Assembly: GCF_030371825.1 (NCBI RefSeq)
Contig: NZ_JAUDDM010000006.1
DNA length: 64,000 nt
Source: Collinsella sp944321445
GTDB taxonomy: Bacteria > Actinomycetota > Coriobacteriia > Coriobacteriales > Coriobacteriaceae
Direction: 5' to 3' (one strand)
A program made the translations under genes and the position numbers. Shown one piece after another: positions 52,811-60,659 of the stretch (its first letter is position 1; each line of letters starts with the position of its first letter). The notes beneath the pieces are model-generated. The model had not been told where the DNA came from. It saw only the letters and a program-made list of their open reading frames with translations, and made no database searches.

Positions 52811-54280
52811 ATGTTAGACGCCGAATTGAAAATCATCCTCGAGCGTCTCGTCAGGGAAGGCGGGGACGACTCCTCGTTTGAGGCTGAGAAATGTACATCT
52901 GAGATTTCTAAAGATGTTTGGGAATCGGTGAGCGCGTTTGCCAACAGCGGCGGTGGAACGATACTGCTGGGCATTAGCGAAGAGGACGGCTTTGTTCCGG
53001 TTACTGGCTTTCAAACGCAGAGGGTCTGTAACCAATTTGTCGCCGGAATGGGGGATGGCGGCAAGCCGAGTGTGCTCACAAATCCGCCGGAATACTCCAT
53101 CGATCGAGTTGCTATTGCCGGAGAAGTAATCCTTGTGATTAGAATCGAAGGGCTCAATCCATCTCAGAAGCCCTGCTATATTACTGCGCGTGGAATTCAG
53201 GGCGGAAGCTACAAGCGTGTTGATGACAAAGACGTGCGTCTTTCGCCAAACGAGCTCTATTCACTCCAGGCTGCCGTGAGCGTTGATGCCTCAGAACGCG
53301 ATGCCGTGTCAGGCGCGACAATTGGGGACCTGGATCAGTCTGTATATGAGCAGATTATTACCAAAGCACTCGCTATTACCCCACGTTCGCTGAAAAACGC
53401 GCAGAGCGTCGAGGAGCGCCTTAAGCGCTTGAACCTTATCAACAACGAAGGGAAAGTCATTCGCGCGGGGATTCTCGTTGCAGGCACGTACCCGCAGCAG
53501 TTTTTCCCAAAGCTCTGCGTAGATGTCGCCGTTCACCCAGGAACAACAAAAGGCACTGACAGGTCAATGAGATTTTTTGATCGTGCTGTTTGCGAGGGCA
53601 CTTTGGGAGAGATGATTGAAGACGCTGTGCTTGCCATGGTGAAGAATCTTCGTAGGCGCTCTTTCGTGAATGGCGCAGGTCGCATTGACGAACTCGAGAT
53701 TCCCGAGAGCGTGCTGCGCGAAGCGATTACCAATGCGTTGGTTCATCGCAGCTACAATGCCCGTTTTGACGGAGAGTCAGTTTCTGTCGATATCTACGAT
53801 GATCGCGTTGAGATCATCAATCCTGGTGGATTGTGGGGAAAATCGCTGGATGACCTGGCAGACGGACGGTCGTGCTGCCGAAATCCTGCGCTTATGAAGC
53901 TCATGTCCCTGACCTCGCTGCCAAGTGGTTCGGGTTCTCCGGCGGAGGGGAATGGATCGGGAATACTTTACATGATGAGCGAGATGGCTGCTCGTGGGTT
54001 GGAGGCCCCCGTGTTCTATCCGTCGTTCGATCATTTCAAGGTTATTCTGATGCGTCGGCAGGATGCATCGAATCGTGACGAGGCGATTAGCAAGGGCGCA
54101 GAGTTCGTAGAGCTGATGCTAAAAGCCAAGGGGGAGATGTCTCTTCGCGAGCTTGCGGAAGAGACTGGTATGACAATCAATCAGGTTCGTAAACGTGTAA
54201 ATGATTTGATTGCAGCCGGACGCGTGAAACCGACCGCCCCTTCAAAAAGCCGAAATAGGAAATACCGGCTTGGGTCCTAG
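52811..54280 (+). CDS. AlbA_2/Schlafen-type domain protein (RecG-like ATP-binding family)
   Basis: 489 residues. Residues 15-140 are an AlbA_2 domain (FEAEKCTSEISKDVWESVSAFANSGGG, LLGISEEDG). The central part has REAITNALVHRSYN and DRVEIINPGGL, typical of the histidine-kinase-like ATPase region common in these proteins. The last 70 residues are a winged helix (MSLRELAEETGMTINQVRKRV). They act as transcription regulators or defence proteins; function unproven. TAGGAG precedes the ATG. Confidence 0.88.
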   Translation: MLDAELKIILERLVREGGDDSSFEAEKCTSEISKDVWESVSAFANSGGGTILLGISEEDGFVPVTGFQTQRVCNQFVAGMGDGGKPSVLTNPPEYSIDRVAIAGEVILVIRIEGLNPSQKPCYITARGIQGGSYKRVDDKDVRLSPNELYSLQAAVSVDASERDAVSGATIGDLDQSVYEQIITKALAITPRSLKNAQSVEERLKRLNLINNEGKVIRAGILVAGTYPQQFFPKLCVDVAVHPGTTKGTDRSMRFFDRAVCEGTLGEMIEDAVLAMVKNLRRRSFVNGAGRIDELEIPESVLREAITNALVHRSYNARFDGESVSVDIYDDRVEIINPGGLWGKSLDDLADGRSCCRNPALMKLMSLTSLPSGSGSPAEGNGSGILYMMSEMAARGLEAPVFYPSFDHFKVILMRRQDASNRDEAISKGAEFVELMLKAKGEMSLRELAEETGMTINQVRKRVNDLIAAGRVKPTAPSKSRNRKYRLGS

Positions 54281-54372
54281 GTGATCATATGCCGACGTTC
54301 GAGACGTAGCCGAGTTGCCGTGCATTCCGATTTGCGGGACAGCTTCTGCCGCACAATCTGCCCAAAAAGTCA

Positions 54373-54408
54373 GAAGGCCGCCACCGTTTCCGGTGGCGGC
54401 CTTCCTTT
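54373..54408 (+). terminator. Rho-independent terminator after the AlbA-domain gene
   Basis: GAAGGCCGCCACCG (54373-54386) and CGGTGGCGGCCTTC (54391-54404) form a perfect 14-bp stem, followed by CTTTGT. It separates this gene from the RloA/RloB unit. Confidence 0.75.
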
Positions 54409-54591
54409 GTCGCCGCCTCACGTAGAGTCCACGGCAACTGTATCAGTGTTTGCACTATACCCCAGTATGGTCAAAGCTTTGGCCGAAAATCGTGTTCTTT
54501 GAAGAAGAGCACGATGAGGCTGCGCGACGGACACGATGGGTTGGCACGGGCAAGTCCTAAAGGGAGCTTTCGCGTTTCGTTTACGCTGTTC

Positions 54592-54679
54592 CCTCACCCC
54601 TCTGCGCCGTCCGGTCCGTCTAGTATAAACCAGATTTCTGGTTTATACTAGACGGACCGGACGGCGCAGAGGGGTGAGG
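54592..54679. promoter_or_regulatory. 88-base perfect palindrome covering the rloA-like start region
   Basis: Arms 54592-54634 and 54637-54679 are 43 bases each, fully complementary, with a 2-base centre. The right end contains GGGGTGAGG, the ribosome site of the following gene. A transcript entering from upstream would bury that site in a hairpin. TATACT occurs within the right arm (54644-54649) and, by symmetry, on the other strand. Confidence 0.93.
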
Positions 54680-54682
54680 TTT

Positions 54683-55963
54683 ATGCTTTATAGCAGCATT
54701 TTTAGCAATTTCGCTTCGTTTTCTAGCGATGCGATTTTTGACCTAGCTGCACCAAAAAACCGTGTTAGAAACCGTTATCCTGGCAACTTCGTCCAACTTG
54801 AATCCGGCGAACGCGTTCTTAAGGATGCCGTTCTGGTAGGTGAGAACGCGGGTGGCAAGTCCAATTTTGTAAAAGCGTTCAAGTTTCTCCGCTCACTTTT
54901 TGCGCGGAACGACGTTGCGCCACGCAGCTATGCCAACCTCGTTTTTTCCCTAGGGGCAGCAGACGACAACGGAGATATGGGTCAGTCTACGCTTCAGCCA
55001 TTCGAGATTGAGCTCGCGATGGGCGATCACTTTGTGCGGTATACGCTTCATCTGGATGCGCAGGGTGTGGTTCTGGAGCGGCTCGAGAGGTTCGATAGAC
55101 CGACTGCCAAAAGTGATTTGATATTTGCGTTGCAGCGAAAGGATGACGCACGCCGCTCTTGTGGCGAGTGTGCGGATGCAGACCAATGCGAAGATAGCGC
55201 TCCTAATGGATACCGCCAGTCTTATCGTATGGCATACGATAAGACCCTGGGCGTAACCCGGGAGCTTTTGGAGTCTCTGTTCACCCCCGAAGTCGATGCG
55301 TCTCGCCTGATGGTCGTTACCCTTTCGACGCTCGGGGAACAGAACAGTAGAGAGTTAGTCTCTTGGTTTACGACCGATCTCATTATCGCCTCTCGAAGCA
55401 GCGATGGCTTCAGTATCGAAGGGATTTCCGGGGATGATTTGGGGCGGATCCTGAACGACAATCGCTATTTCGAGATACTCCGTCTTGCCGATTCAAGCAT
55501 TACCGAGGTAAAGATCGATCGCGACCGTCCATTTAGGGACAGTGTTTTGGTGCGCACACTGCCTTCGGGCAGGGTCTTCGAGCGCGCGATAGGAGACGAC
55601 TCAACGGGCGTGAATCATTTCGCCCAATGGGCGGTCGCAATCTACCTCGTGGTCTATCGCAACAAGACGGTGCTTGCTGACGAGATCGATAGTGCCATCA
55701 ATCCGGTTCTTTCCGAGCGGGTGCTGGCCTTCATAAACGGCAACGAGCATCGAGGCCAGTTCATCTTCACAACCCACAATGTTCTCAACCTCACGTTCCG
55801 GACATTCATGAAGGAGCAAATCTACTTTGTGACGAAGGATGTCGAAACCCTCGCTTCGAGCATGTATTCGCTCGCCGATTTCAGCGATGTTCGCTATGAC
55901 GTGAAGGGCGAAATCTATGACCTCTACATGCGTGGTTTGCTGGGAGGGACGCAGGATGCCTAA
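54683..55963 (+). CDS. AAA15-family ATPase, RloA/AbiLi-like
   Basis: 426 residues from ATG 54683; GTG 54674 would overlap the ribosome site. Walker A is GENAGGKSNF near residue 56. The distal ATPase motifs include the ADEIDSAIN Walker B-like stretch near residue 330 and the QFIFTTHN switch region. A small Cys cluster (CGECADADQCED) sits in the coiled-coil insertion. With the RloB-like gene overlapping its 3' end, this is an RloA/RloB pair, the arrangement of AbiL abortive-infection systems. Confidence 0.88.
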   Translation: MLYSSIFSNFASFSSDAIFDLAAPKNRVRNRYPGNFVQLESGERVLKDAVLVGENAGGKSNFVKAFKFLRSLFARNDVAPRSYANLVFSLGAADDNGDMGQSTLQPFEIELAMGDHFVRYTLHLDAQGVVLERLERFDRPTAKSDLIFALQRKDDARRSCGECADADQCEDSAPNGYRQSYRMAYDKTLGVTRELLESLFTPEVDASRLMVVTLSTLGEQNSRELVSWFTTDLIIASRSSDGFSIEGISGDDLGRILNDNRYFEILRLADSSITEVKIDRDRPFRDSVLVRTLPSGRVFERAIGDDSTGVNHFAQWAVAIYLVVYRNKTVLADEIDSAINPVLSERVLAFINGNEHRGQFIFTTHNVLNLTFRTFMKEQIYFVTKDVETLASSMYSLADFSDVRYDVKGEIYDLYMRGLLGGTQDA

Positions 55964-56630
55964 CAGGAAACGCCCAAAGAGGATGACATCGAAGAAGTTC
56001 ACGGTTTACTGCGAGGGGAAAACCGAGAGCAGATATCTTAAAGGGTTGCGCAATTGGATGGCAACCGATCATCCAGAGATATCTCTAAGGCTTGAGACGG
56101 TAGACATTGGCGGCGGCGGATACCGAGAGTTCATTAAGCGGCTTAGGGCGGAGGCGGACTCAAACTGTCTCGCACGCTTCGTGCTGCTCGACTATGATCG
56201 CGCAAAATGCCATACGGGGGAGCGGACGGCGTTCGATGAGCTGCTCGGTCTCTCGCGCGAAAGCAAGGGCAAACGAGTCCCCTTGATTCTGATTGTAAGC
56301 AATGACAGCTTTGAGTACCCGCTGTGCTGTCATGATCCGGAGTATCGCCAAGGCGATCCCATGGCGCATCTGGTTCACGGTTGGGGCTATAGAGATGCTT
56401 CGGATATCAAATCGGATGAGCAGGTTTGGGGCCGCGCCCACGAGGGGAATCGTGACCACAAAGTTGCAATGGAATGCTTGAGCAAGCGACCGGTCCTGGT
56501 GGATTATGATTTGCAAGTTCCCCAGGCAAATTGGGATGTTCGTATCAAAAGTGTGGCATTTAACCCCGATGCTGCTTCTTCGAAGACCTCGAATCTGTCC
56601 GATTTGTTCAAGGCGATAAAAGTCGCCTAA
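55956..56630 (+). CDS. RloB-like protein (TOPRIM-type, AbiLii-like)
   Basis: 224 residues. After a basic N-terminus (NRKRPKRMTSKK), FTVYCEGKTESRYLKGL gives the conserved acidic residue of the RloB/TOPRIM fold, and FVLLDYDRAKC the metal-binding DxD. FEYPLCCHDP resembles the conserved FE-W-L segment. RloB proteins accompany AAA15 ATPases in restriction and abortive-infection loci; nuclease action is inferred. Overlaps the ATPase gene by eight bases. Confidence 0.88.
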   Translation: MPNRKRPKRMTSKKFTVYCEGKTESRYLKGLRNWMATDHPEISLRLETVDIGGGGYREFIKRLRAEADSNCLARFVLLDYDRAKCHTGERTAFDELLGLSRESKGKRVPLILIVSNDSFEYPLCCHDPEYRQGDPMAHLVHGWGYRDASDIKSDEQVWGRAHEGNRDHKVAMECLSKRPVLVDYDLQVPQANWDVRIKSVAFNPDAASSKTSNLSDLFKAIKVA

Positions 56631-56818
56631 CGCCGTTTGTCTTGGAGCCGCATCGCGCGGTGCAAGCACACCTGCGCTGCGAGATGCGGCTCGCTTGCCT
56701 TCTCATGCGCGAATGTCAAATAGTCCCAGGGGTGCTTGACGCTGTATTCGCGTGCTGGGCACCAGGAAGAGTGGTTACTCAAGAAAGGTTCGTTGCTTGC
56801 CAGTAGCGGCGCTGTCAC
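56627..56818 (-). CDS. Possible short gene or gene fragment, unknown
   Basis: 63 codons from a GTG at 56818, convergent with and just touching the RloB stop. HPWDYLTFAHEKASEPHLAA looks protein-like, but there is no clear ribosome site and no family that I recognise. It may be chance coding in GC-rich DNA. Confidence 0.25.
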   Translation of the reverse strand: MTAPLLASNEPFLSNHSSWCPAREYSVKHPWDYLTFAHEKASEPHLAAQVCLHRAMRLQDKRR

Positions 56819-56872
56819 GTTTGATTGCGGTGTAGGTCAGCGAGATGCACATCGACAGTGCTCTATCTTGCT

Positions 56873-56914
56873 ATAATCTTCTCAAATCCGGAATCGATTC
56901 CGGATTTGAGAAGA
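56873..56914 (+). promoter_or_regulatory. Extended -10 promoter followed by a 36-base perfect palindrome
   Basis: TGCTATAAT (TATAAT at 56873-56878) is an extended -10. Directly after it, 56879-56914 is a perfect palindrome with centre ATCCGGAATCGATTCCGGAT. The transcript would begin inside it. This could be an operator for a repressor or a 5' RNA hairpin ahead of the ribosome site GAGG at 56918. Confidence 0.75.
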
Positions 56915-56927
56915 AATGAGGCAGGCC

Positions 56928-58199
56928 ATGTATATCCGCCGCGCGCTTGAACCTCTCGTCCGTAGGTACTCCGAGCACTTCAAAGTCGTTGTTGTCACCG
57001 GCCCGCGCCAGGTGGGAAAGACGACCATGCTCAAGCACCTTATGGATGAGGACGCAGAGAAGGGTGTGGAGCGCGCGTACGTGACGCTCGACAACACGGC
57101 GATTCTTCAGACGGCCAAAGAGGATCCCGCGCTGTTCCTGCAGCGCTATCGTCCCCCTGTCCTTATCGACGAAATCCAAAAGGCTCCCGAGCTCCTGCCT
57201 TACATCAAAGAGCTGGTAGACTCCTCTGACCGCATGGGGACGGTGTGGCTGACAGGTTCGCAGCCGTTTCACCTCATGAAGGAGGTTTCCGAGTCTCTCG
57301 CCGGCCGCGTGGGCATCATCGAGATGCTCGGGCTTTCGAATGCGGAAATAGAAGGCGTGCCTTCCAGACCGTTCTCTTCGGATCCCGAGTACTTCATGAG
57401 CCGAATTCGCGAGAGCTCTGCACTTGACGTCGTCGAGGTATACGACCGAATCAGCGCGGGTTCGCTTCCGGGCATCCGGACTCTTCCCGACGATTTGCGA
57501 CCGGGTGCGTACGAGTCGTATCTGGAGACCTACATCATGCGCGATATCCGTGATCTCTCCCAGATCGGCGACGAGCTCAAGTTTCGTCGGTTCATCACGG
57601 CGTGCGCGGCGCTCACGTCCAAGCCGGTGGTCTACGCCGAGCTCGCCCGTATTGCCGATATCGACGAGAAGACCGCAAAGACCTGGTTGTCGCTGCTGGT
57701 GAGTTCGTATCTGGTGAAGGTGGTCGAGCCGTACGCGAACAACCTGCTGAAGCGCCTGTCTAAGCAGCCGGTCCTGCACTTCCTGGACACGGGCCTCGCC
57801 GCGTATCTCACGGGGTGGAGCAGTCCCCGGGCACTCGAGGCGGGTGCCATGAGCGGGCAGGTGTTCGAGACCTATGCGTTCGGCGAGATCTACAAGAGCT
57901 TTCTCAACGCCGGCTGTCGGGCGCCGGTATTCTTCTTCCGGAATAACGATAAGAAAGAGATCGACCTTTTGCTGGAGCAGGATGGGATCCTCTATCCTGT
58001 CGAAGTGAAGAAAACGGCATCTCCGTCGAAGAAGGACGCACGGAACCTGCATGTGCTCGACCCCGTGGCGGCAGACGACGTGCCCACGGACCTGCTCGCG
58101 TTCAAGCGGGAGATCGGGTGCGGCTGCATCCTTTGTATGGCGCGCGATACGTTCCCAGTGAGCGAGCGCGCCTGGGCTTTCCCGATTTGGGCCGTATAG
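56928..58199 (+). CDS. AAA+ ATPase with DUF4143 domain
   Basis: 423 residues. Walker A TGPRQVGKTTML near residue 25; LIDEIQKAPELLPYIK (Walker B); LTGSQPFHLM sensor. Residues 190-390 are the DUF4143 region with a PD-(D/E)xK-like core (DKKEIDLLLEQDGILYPVEVK). Such proteins are abundant and accessory in gut anaerobes; role unknown. ATG 56928 chosen because GAGG lies six bases upstream; ATG 56916 is inside the palindrome exit. Confidence 0.9.
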   Translation: MYIRRALEPLVRRYSEHFKVVVVTGPRQVGKTTMLKHLMDEDAEKGVERAYVTLDNTAILQTAKEDPALFLQRYRPPVLIDEIQKAPELLPYIKELVDSSDRMGTVWLTGSQPFHLMKEVSESLAGRVGIIEMLGLSNAEIEGVPSRPFSSDPEYFMSRIRESSALDVVEVYDRISAGSLPGIRTLPDDLRPGAYESYLETYIMRDIRDLSQIGDELKFRRFITACAALTSKPVVYAELARIADIDEKTAKTWLSLLVSSYLVKVVEPYANNLLKRLSKQPVLHFLDTGLAAYLTGWSSPRALEAGAMSGQVFETYAFGEIYKSFLNAGCRAPVFFFRNNDKKEIDLLLEQDGILYPVEVKKTASPSKKDARNLHVLDPVAADDVPTDLLAFKREIGCGCILCMARDTFPVSERAWAFPIWAV

Positions 58200-58697
58200 T
58201 GCGTGTGGAACACGGAGTGGGGTTCGAAGCTCCGTTCATGCCAAATAACCCTAGGGGTGTTTTAGAGGCGCAGCTACGCCTCTCCGTGCGCCTCTCTCTA
58301 CTCTCGTCTATCCCCAATGTACCCATCGCCTGCATAGACAGCGAGAATCTTAACGGCCAGGCGCTGACAACCGAAACGAGGCCCTTTTCTTCGAGCGATT
58401 TCGTATGGCGCCTCGTCATGGCTTCCGGTATAGGCGCGCAAGTTCGCGAATCTGTCACTCGAGCTGTTCATATGGAAGAGCTTCGCGAAGGATTTGTGCT
58501 CCGCCATGGCTCCTCCTGTCGTCAGTGCAAATATGCTCTTCCATACGCCGCCCTTATTTGCACAATTTTGCGATTAGTACAAATAAGGGCGACAACATAA
58601 GCAGTTAACTTGCGCTCAGACTCTGCTTGATGAGAAGGAGGTTTTCTTACCGTATAGGCTTTGGCATTTCCGAAGGCACGCTTGGCTTGCGCCTTCT
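58200..58697. other. Intergenic region with two inverted repeats, no gene seen
   Basis: ATATGGAAGAGC/GCTCTTCCATA arms near 58470 and 58535 form one hairpin. GCCGCCCTTATTTGCAC (58547-58563) and GTACAAATAAGGGCG (58578-58592) form another, repeated at 60562-60604. No frame has a credible start. Confidence 0.55.
58547..58593. repeat. Inverted repeat CCCTTATTTGCAC, copy 1
   Basis: About 15-base arms around ACAATTTTGCGATTA. A related copy lies at 60562-60604, so the pair brackets the lipoprotein and small-toxin region. Confidence 0.8.
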
Positions 58698-60023
58698 TTA
58701 ATTCCAATCGTCCATATTTTGATCGCGACAGATTTTACAGCCATCCGGTTTGCGCACGAATTCAGGATCCTCATCATGTGCATTGAACGTATATGATCGG
58801 TCAAATACATTCTCTTCGCTTGTTTTCCCGCAGAACACCACCCATAGTTCGTCATGCATATGGTTGAAGGATCCCGGCACATCACCGTCAATATCTGTGT
58901 CGGGTGCCACTGCCCAACTGCCGTCGCGCCGCAGCAGGCCAACGCTATCTTCTGGGTACTCGCCGTTGTCTTCTCTAAACTCGACTGTCGTTATTCCATC
59001 GTCAAATCCTTCGAAATAAGGGTCGCCCTGCATGGGTTCAATCACCCATGATCCGTTAACCACGTCATATATTCCGCTCTTTTTGGCACCCTCGACCTCT
59101 GCGCTAAATACGGTAAGAGAGACGGTGCCATCATAATCGGGTGAGATCGATCCAACGGCGACCTTTGCATATTCAGATCCCAGCAGGCTGTTCGGATCAA
59201 ACGTCACTGCGCCGGAGAGGTCATGTACCACATTGTCAGAGTCGATGTAGTGTTCCGGATCGATGACGCGGCCATCGATCCACGTGACCGTGCCGTTCAA
59301 ATCGAGGAAGCACTCGCGCGAATCTTGATCGGCCGCGGTCACGATGCCGTTACGGTATTCATCTTGGACATTCGGGCTGTATGATGAGCTTGCTTCCATT
59401 GCGGTGTGCGTGTCGAACACCACGTTGCCCTCTGTATCAATTACGTATGTCGTGTAGGCATCTCCGGGGCCGTTGAGAAACGCTCTGCCCTCGTTGAAGT
59501 GCATGCCAGTTATTTGGTTGATCGAGCGCGAGGGGTCGGCCCACTGTTCGTTAACCAGTTCGGTTATATCGAATGCGAGCTCCCATGTTGTAGTATCTAC
59601 AAACCCGTAGTGATATGTTTCGTCGGTTGTCGTGCCCCACTCTTCATTATATTCCGAGGTGAACCAGCTTACGAAGACGAACCCTTCGGATATGGGGCCT
59701 CTGATATCGTATGGGAAGTCTGCCGGAGTAAAGCTTTCGCCGGTCTCGTCCACAATATTATAGTGGTTGTTGACTCCATTTTTTGCTGCATTGAATTCAT
59801 AGAAGAACGGTACCGTTTCATCGAGGCTTTCAGGCTGCTCGTCGACAGGAGGCTCCTTATCGGGCTGGTCCGATGGTGTTTCCGCTGGTGTTGATCCGAC
59901 ATCTGTAGCCACCTCGTTGTCCTTGTTGCCGCAGGCCACGAGCATCGACGTTGAGATTGCGGCTGCCGTGCCCAAAATAGCCCTTCTGCTGAGCGCGCTG
60001 GTATTAATGCGGGTCATGAGCAT
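58698..60023 (-). CDS. Tat-type lipoprotein with WG-like repeats
   Basis: 441 residues. The N-terminus has SRRAILG (twin-arginine type), a hydrophobic stretch, and the lipobox LVAC at about residue 31, so it is probably exported folded and lipid-anchored. A Pro/Asp/Glu linker leads to repeated segments of the form GFVDTTTW, GIYDVVNGSWVI and GLLRRDGSWAVA, resembling WG (KWG) beta-propeller repeats. Binding partner unknown. GGAGG lies upstream of two in-frame ATGs (60023 and 60017). It may belong to a cell-surface accessory set; no operon partners. Confidence 0.85.
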   Translation of the reverse strand: MLMTRINTSALSRRAILGTAAAISTSMLVACGNKDNEVATDVGSTPAETPSDQPDKEPPVDEQPESLDETVPFFYEFNAAKNGVNNHYNIVDETGESFTPADFPYDIRGPISEGFVFVSWFTSEYNEEWGTTTDETYHYGFVDTTTWELAFDITELVNEQWADPSRSINQITGMHFNEGRAFLNGPGDAYTTYVIDTEGNVVFDTHTAMEASSSYSPNVQDEYRNGIVTAADQDSRECFLDLNGTVTWIDGRVIDPEHYIDSDNVVHDLSGAVTFDPNSLLGSEYAKVAVGSISPDYDGTVSLTVFSAEVEGAKKSGIYDVVNGSWVIEPMQGDPYFEGFDDGITTVEFREDNGEYPEDSVGLLRRDGSWAVAPDTDIDGDVPGSFNHMHDELWVVFCGKTSEENVFDRSYTFNAHDEDPEFVRKPDGCKICRDQNMDDWN

Positions 60024-60192
60024 TCTTCCTCCTCAAGGTGTATGCATTTTGAATGGCATGCGCATCGTACGGCGCACTTTGCAAAAAATGTTGCGCAACT
60101 TTTCTCATAGGTAATCGCCTTGAAATGGTCCAGCTCGGGGCGCCTTGTTGCCAGATATCGCTCCGACAGCCCTGGTGCCCCTTGCCCTGGAA

Positions 60193-60329
60193 ATACCCCT
60201 GGCAAACAGGGATGCCGACGGGGTATACTCAGTACGAGCAGAAGGTTTCAAGCCCTCCTGCCGATAGAGCTGTGGTGGGCAATGCCCATACTGGAACAGC
60301 CGCCTTGGCAGAGGCGGCTGTTCCCTTTT
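60193..60329 (+). ncRNA. Candidate antisense small RNA convergent with the SOS peptide gene
   Basis: TATACT at 60224-60229 could be a -10; the -35 (TGGCAA, 60200-60205) is weak. From about 60236 the RNA would contain a small stem (TGGGCAATGCCCA) and end at a strong terminator: GGAACAGCCGCC (60293-60304) with GGCGGCTGTTCC (60313-60324) then CTTTTG. Length about 94 nt. The opposing peptide transcript would read into it, giving complementary 3' regions as in TxpA/RatA and BsrG/SR4. Unproven. Confidence 0.45.
60293..60329 (+). terminator. Terminator of the candidate small RNA
   Basis: Perfect 12-bp stem with an 8-base loop followed by CTTTTG on the plus strand. On the other strand it may stop the peptide transcript. 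Confidence 0.7.
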
Positions 60330-60350
60330 GCAGGCATCACCCACCTGGAG

Positions 60351-60431
60351 TTACTCGATTACAAGAATCAGAATAACAACGAACGCCAGAAGCGTTCCCG
60401 CTGCAAGGAGCAGCATGGTGAGTTTTGCCAA
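60351..60431 (-). CDS. 26-residue hydrophobic peptide, candidate SOS-induced type I toxin
   Basis: TTG start at 60431, preceded six bases away by GAGGAGGG, one of the best ribosome sites in the window. The peptide begins MAKLTMLLLAAGTLL and continues with a Val/Ile/Leu run to a final Glu: a single membrane helix. The AGT-LLAF layout recalls short holin-like toxins and the TxpA/BsrG class. Promoter: TGCTATACT extended -10 (60489-60497, minus strand), overlapped upstream by a perfect LexA box (60504-60517). E. coli TisB is a comparable SOS-induced membrane toxin. A convergent RNA could be its antitoxin. Confidence 0.55.
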   Translation of the reverse strand: MAKLTMLLLAAGTLLAFVVILILVIE

Positions 60432-60488
60432 GGGGATCCCTCCTCACTCCCTGTTGGACTCGGAGGGCACCGCCCGCTCGATCTGTAA

Positions 60489-60517
60489 AGTATAGCATAT
60501 AAACGAACAGATGTTCG
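60489..60517 (-). promoter_or_regulatory. Promoter with a consensus LexA (SOS) box
   Basis: CGAACAGATGTTCG at 60504-60517 fully matches CGAAC-RNRY-GTTCG as known from Bacillus and actinobacterial LexA sites. It occupies the -35 to -10 spacer of a minus-strand promoter with TATACT at 60494-60489 and TG before it. LexA repression of the 26-residue peptide is inferred. Confidence 0.7.
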
Positions 60518-60561
60518 TAACCAATCACGTCAGATCGCCCAGTGGCAATTTGACATCAGGC

Positions 60562-60604
60562 TGCCCTTATTTGCACTAATCGCCAAATAGTACAAACAAG
60601 GGCG
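60562..60604. repeat. Inverted repeat CCCTTATTTGCAC, copy 2
   Basis: TGCCCTTATTTGCAC and GTACAAACAAGGGCG arms, related to 58547-58593. A further GGGCGCTATTTGCAC lies just beyond at 60615. Confidence 0.75.
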
Positions 60605-60659
60605 GCAAAACAAGGGCGCTATTTGCACTTAGGCCCCAATGAGGATGCCTCGACCCCTG

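Noticed and set aside
58118..58600. 160-codon plus frame overlapping the DUF4143 gene end
   Set aside because: It starts inside the ATPase gene in another frame and runs through the inverted repeats.
60337..60528. 63-codon minus frame overlapping the SOS peptide
   Set aside because: Its start lies upstream of the promoter and it would be read in a different frame; the 26-codon frame has the strong ribosome site.
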